From Desulfovibrio sp. (GTDB lineage: Bacteria; Desulfobacterota; Desulfovibrionia; Desulfovibrionales; Desulfovibrionaceae), in assembly GCA_022837365.1 (NCBI GenBank), contig JALHHV010000211.1:1-7091 (forward strand): a stretch of DNA of 7,091 nt. Reading direction: 5' to 3'. A model generated the notes under the pieces. The model searched no databases. It was not told the DNA's origin and worked only from the letters and a program-made list of their open reading frames with translations. The position numbers were made by a program, and so were the translations under genes. Below are positions 6,314 through 7,091 of the stretch, piece after piece (the stretch's first letter is position 1; each line of letters begins with the position of its first letter).

Positions 6314-7091
6314 AGTCCCCGGCCAGCAGCATGTTGTCGATGAGCCGGGCCTTGCCCAGGCGGAAGGCCACCGCGCACAGGGCCGTGTCGGTGATGCGCG
6401 CCAGCGGCTCCAGGGTTTCCGGGTGCACGATGGACACGTAGTCCTCCTGCGCCAGGGGCAGGCTTTCGCGCCAGTAGCGGCGCATGGCCTCGGCCACGGC
6501 GGCGGCGTCGCGTTCGCCCCCCTGCACCAGCGCCCGGCCAAGGGCCAGGCCGTGGTGGATGTTGGGGGCCTGGGCGCGCTCCTCGGCCGAAAGGTAGACG
6601 TTGCGCGAACTCATGGCCAGGCCGTCGGCCTCGCGCACGATGGGGCGGCCCACCACCTCCACGGGCACGTTCAGGTCGCGCGCCATGCGGCGGATGATGG
6701 CCAGCTGCTGCCAGTCCTTCTGGCCGAACGGCGGATGATGGCCAGCTGCTGCCAGTCCTTCTGGCCGAATACGGCGGTGCGCGGCATGGCCAGCTGGAAC
6801 AGCTTCATGACCACGGTGCACACCCCCCGGAAATGGGTGGGGCGCGAAACGCCGCACAGCGTGCCCGACAGCGTGGGTACTTCTACCCAGGTGGCGTAGT
6901 CCGCCGGAAACATGTCCGCGGGCTGGGGGGTGAACAGCACGTCGGCGCCGTTGGCCTCGGCTACGGCGGCATCGCGCTCGAGGTCGCGCGGGTAGGCGGC
7001 CAGGTCTTCGCCGGGGCCGAACTGCGTGGGGTTCACGAACAGGCTGACCACCACCTTGTCCCCCGCCGAGCGGGCGTAGGACATCAGGCTT
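6312..7091 (-). pseudogene. panC: Pantothenate synthetase, frameshifted by a 41-base tandem duplication, 5' end outside window
   Basis: PanC joins pantoate and beta-alanine with ATP to give pantothenate (vitamin B5), the precursor of coenzyme A. The first part, from the right edge, reads SLMSYARSAGDKVVVSLFVNPTQFGPGEDLAAYPRDLE, then TLCGVSRPTHFRGVCTVVMKLF and AVFGQKDWQQLAIIRR, all PanC signatures; the HxGH motif lies outside the window. A perfect 41-base tandem duplication (6688-6728 and 6729-6769) then repeats the stretch encoding FGQKDWQQLAIIRR. Because 41 is not a multiple of three, the first frame continues as unrelated residues to a TGA at 6673-6671. In the second frame the rest of PanC is intact: MARDLNVPVEVVGRPIVREADGLAMSSRNVYLS to RLIDNMLLAGD, stop at 6314-6312. 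Removing one copy restores a normal protein. It is therefore a recent lesion, a reversible one, or an assembly error. metK lies downstream on the same strand. Confidence 0.92.
6688..6769 (-). repeat. Perfect 41-base tandem duplication inside panC
   Basis: Bases 6688-6728 and 6729-6769 are identical with no spacer. The unit covers the FGQKDWQQLAIIRR coding stretch, a conserved part of the PanC active-site region. A perfect, out-of-frame duplication with otherwise undecayed flanks indicates a very young event or an artefact. Confidence 0.97.

Noticed and set aside
4812..6899. Very long plus-strand open frame opposite metK, the element and panC
   Set aside because: It runs through two conserved minus-strand genes and a non-coding element without any motif; it has no ribosome binding site and biased residue content.
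1..7091. CRISPR array, tRNA, rRNA, integrase or defence genes
   Set aside because: No regularly spaced repeats, no tRNA-like cloverleaf and no such protein motifs were seen; the genes are housekeeping and signalling.

Overview
The window reads as ordinary, gene-dense chromosome from a GC-rich anaerobic deltaproteobacterium, most likely a Desulfovibrio or Nitratidesulfovibrio relative. This placement rests on the strong G/C bias at third codon positions, on a CheV whose N-terminus looks like the Desulfovibrio form, and on panC lying next to metK. It is recalled knowledge, not a database result.

Left end (1-1030, minus strand): cutA is followed after one base by a PfkB-family sugar/nucleoside kinase gene, which runs off the left edge. 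The kinase is broken: about twenty residues are missing near position 495 and the frame shifts there. Middle left (1326-2860, plus strand, divergent from cutA): nth (endonuclease III) overlaps by ATGA a gene for a predicted DEDD-type exonuclease of the YprB/RNase H-like family, giving a likely DNA-repair pair. Middle (3064-4614, plus strand): a stand-alone cheV (CheW plus receiver) and a small single-domain PilZ protein, both signalling genes of motility or surface behaviour, separated by 246 bases.

Right end (4734-7091, minus strand): metK (S-adenosylmethionine synthetase) is convergent with the PilZ gene across a perfect palindromic terminator. Upstream of metK lies a stretch of about 267 bases, lower in GC, bounded by 18-base inverted repeats. 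It looks like a small non-autonomous mobile element (MITE-like) abutting the panC stop codon. panC (pantothenate synthetase) enters from the right edge and is broken by a perfect 41-base tandem duplication that shifts the frame.

I see no undescribed multi-gene system. The real anomalies are the 41-base duplication in panC, the internal deletion in the kinase gene and the MITE-like element between panC and metK. Two unrelated frameshifts in conserved genes within 7 kb raise the possibility of sequencing or assembly error, which must be excluded before any biological reading.
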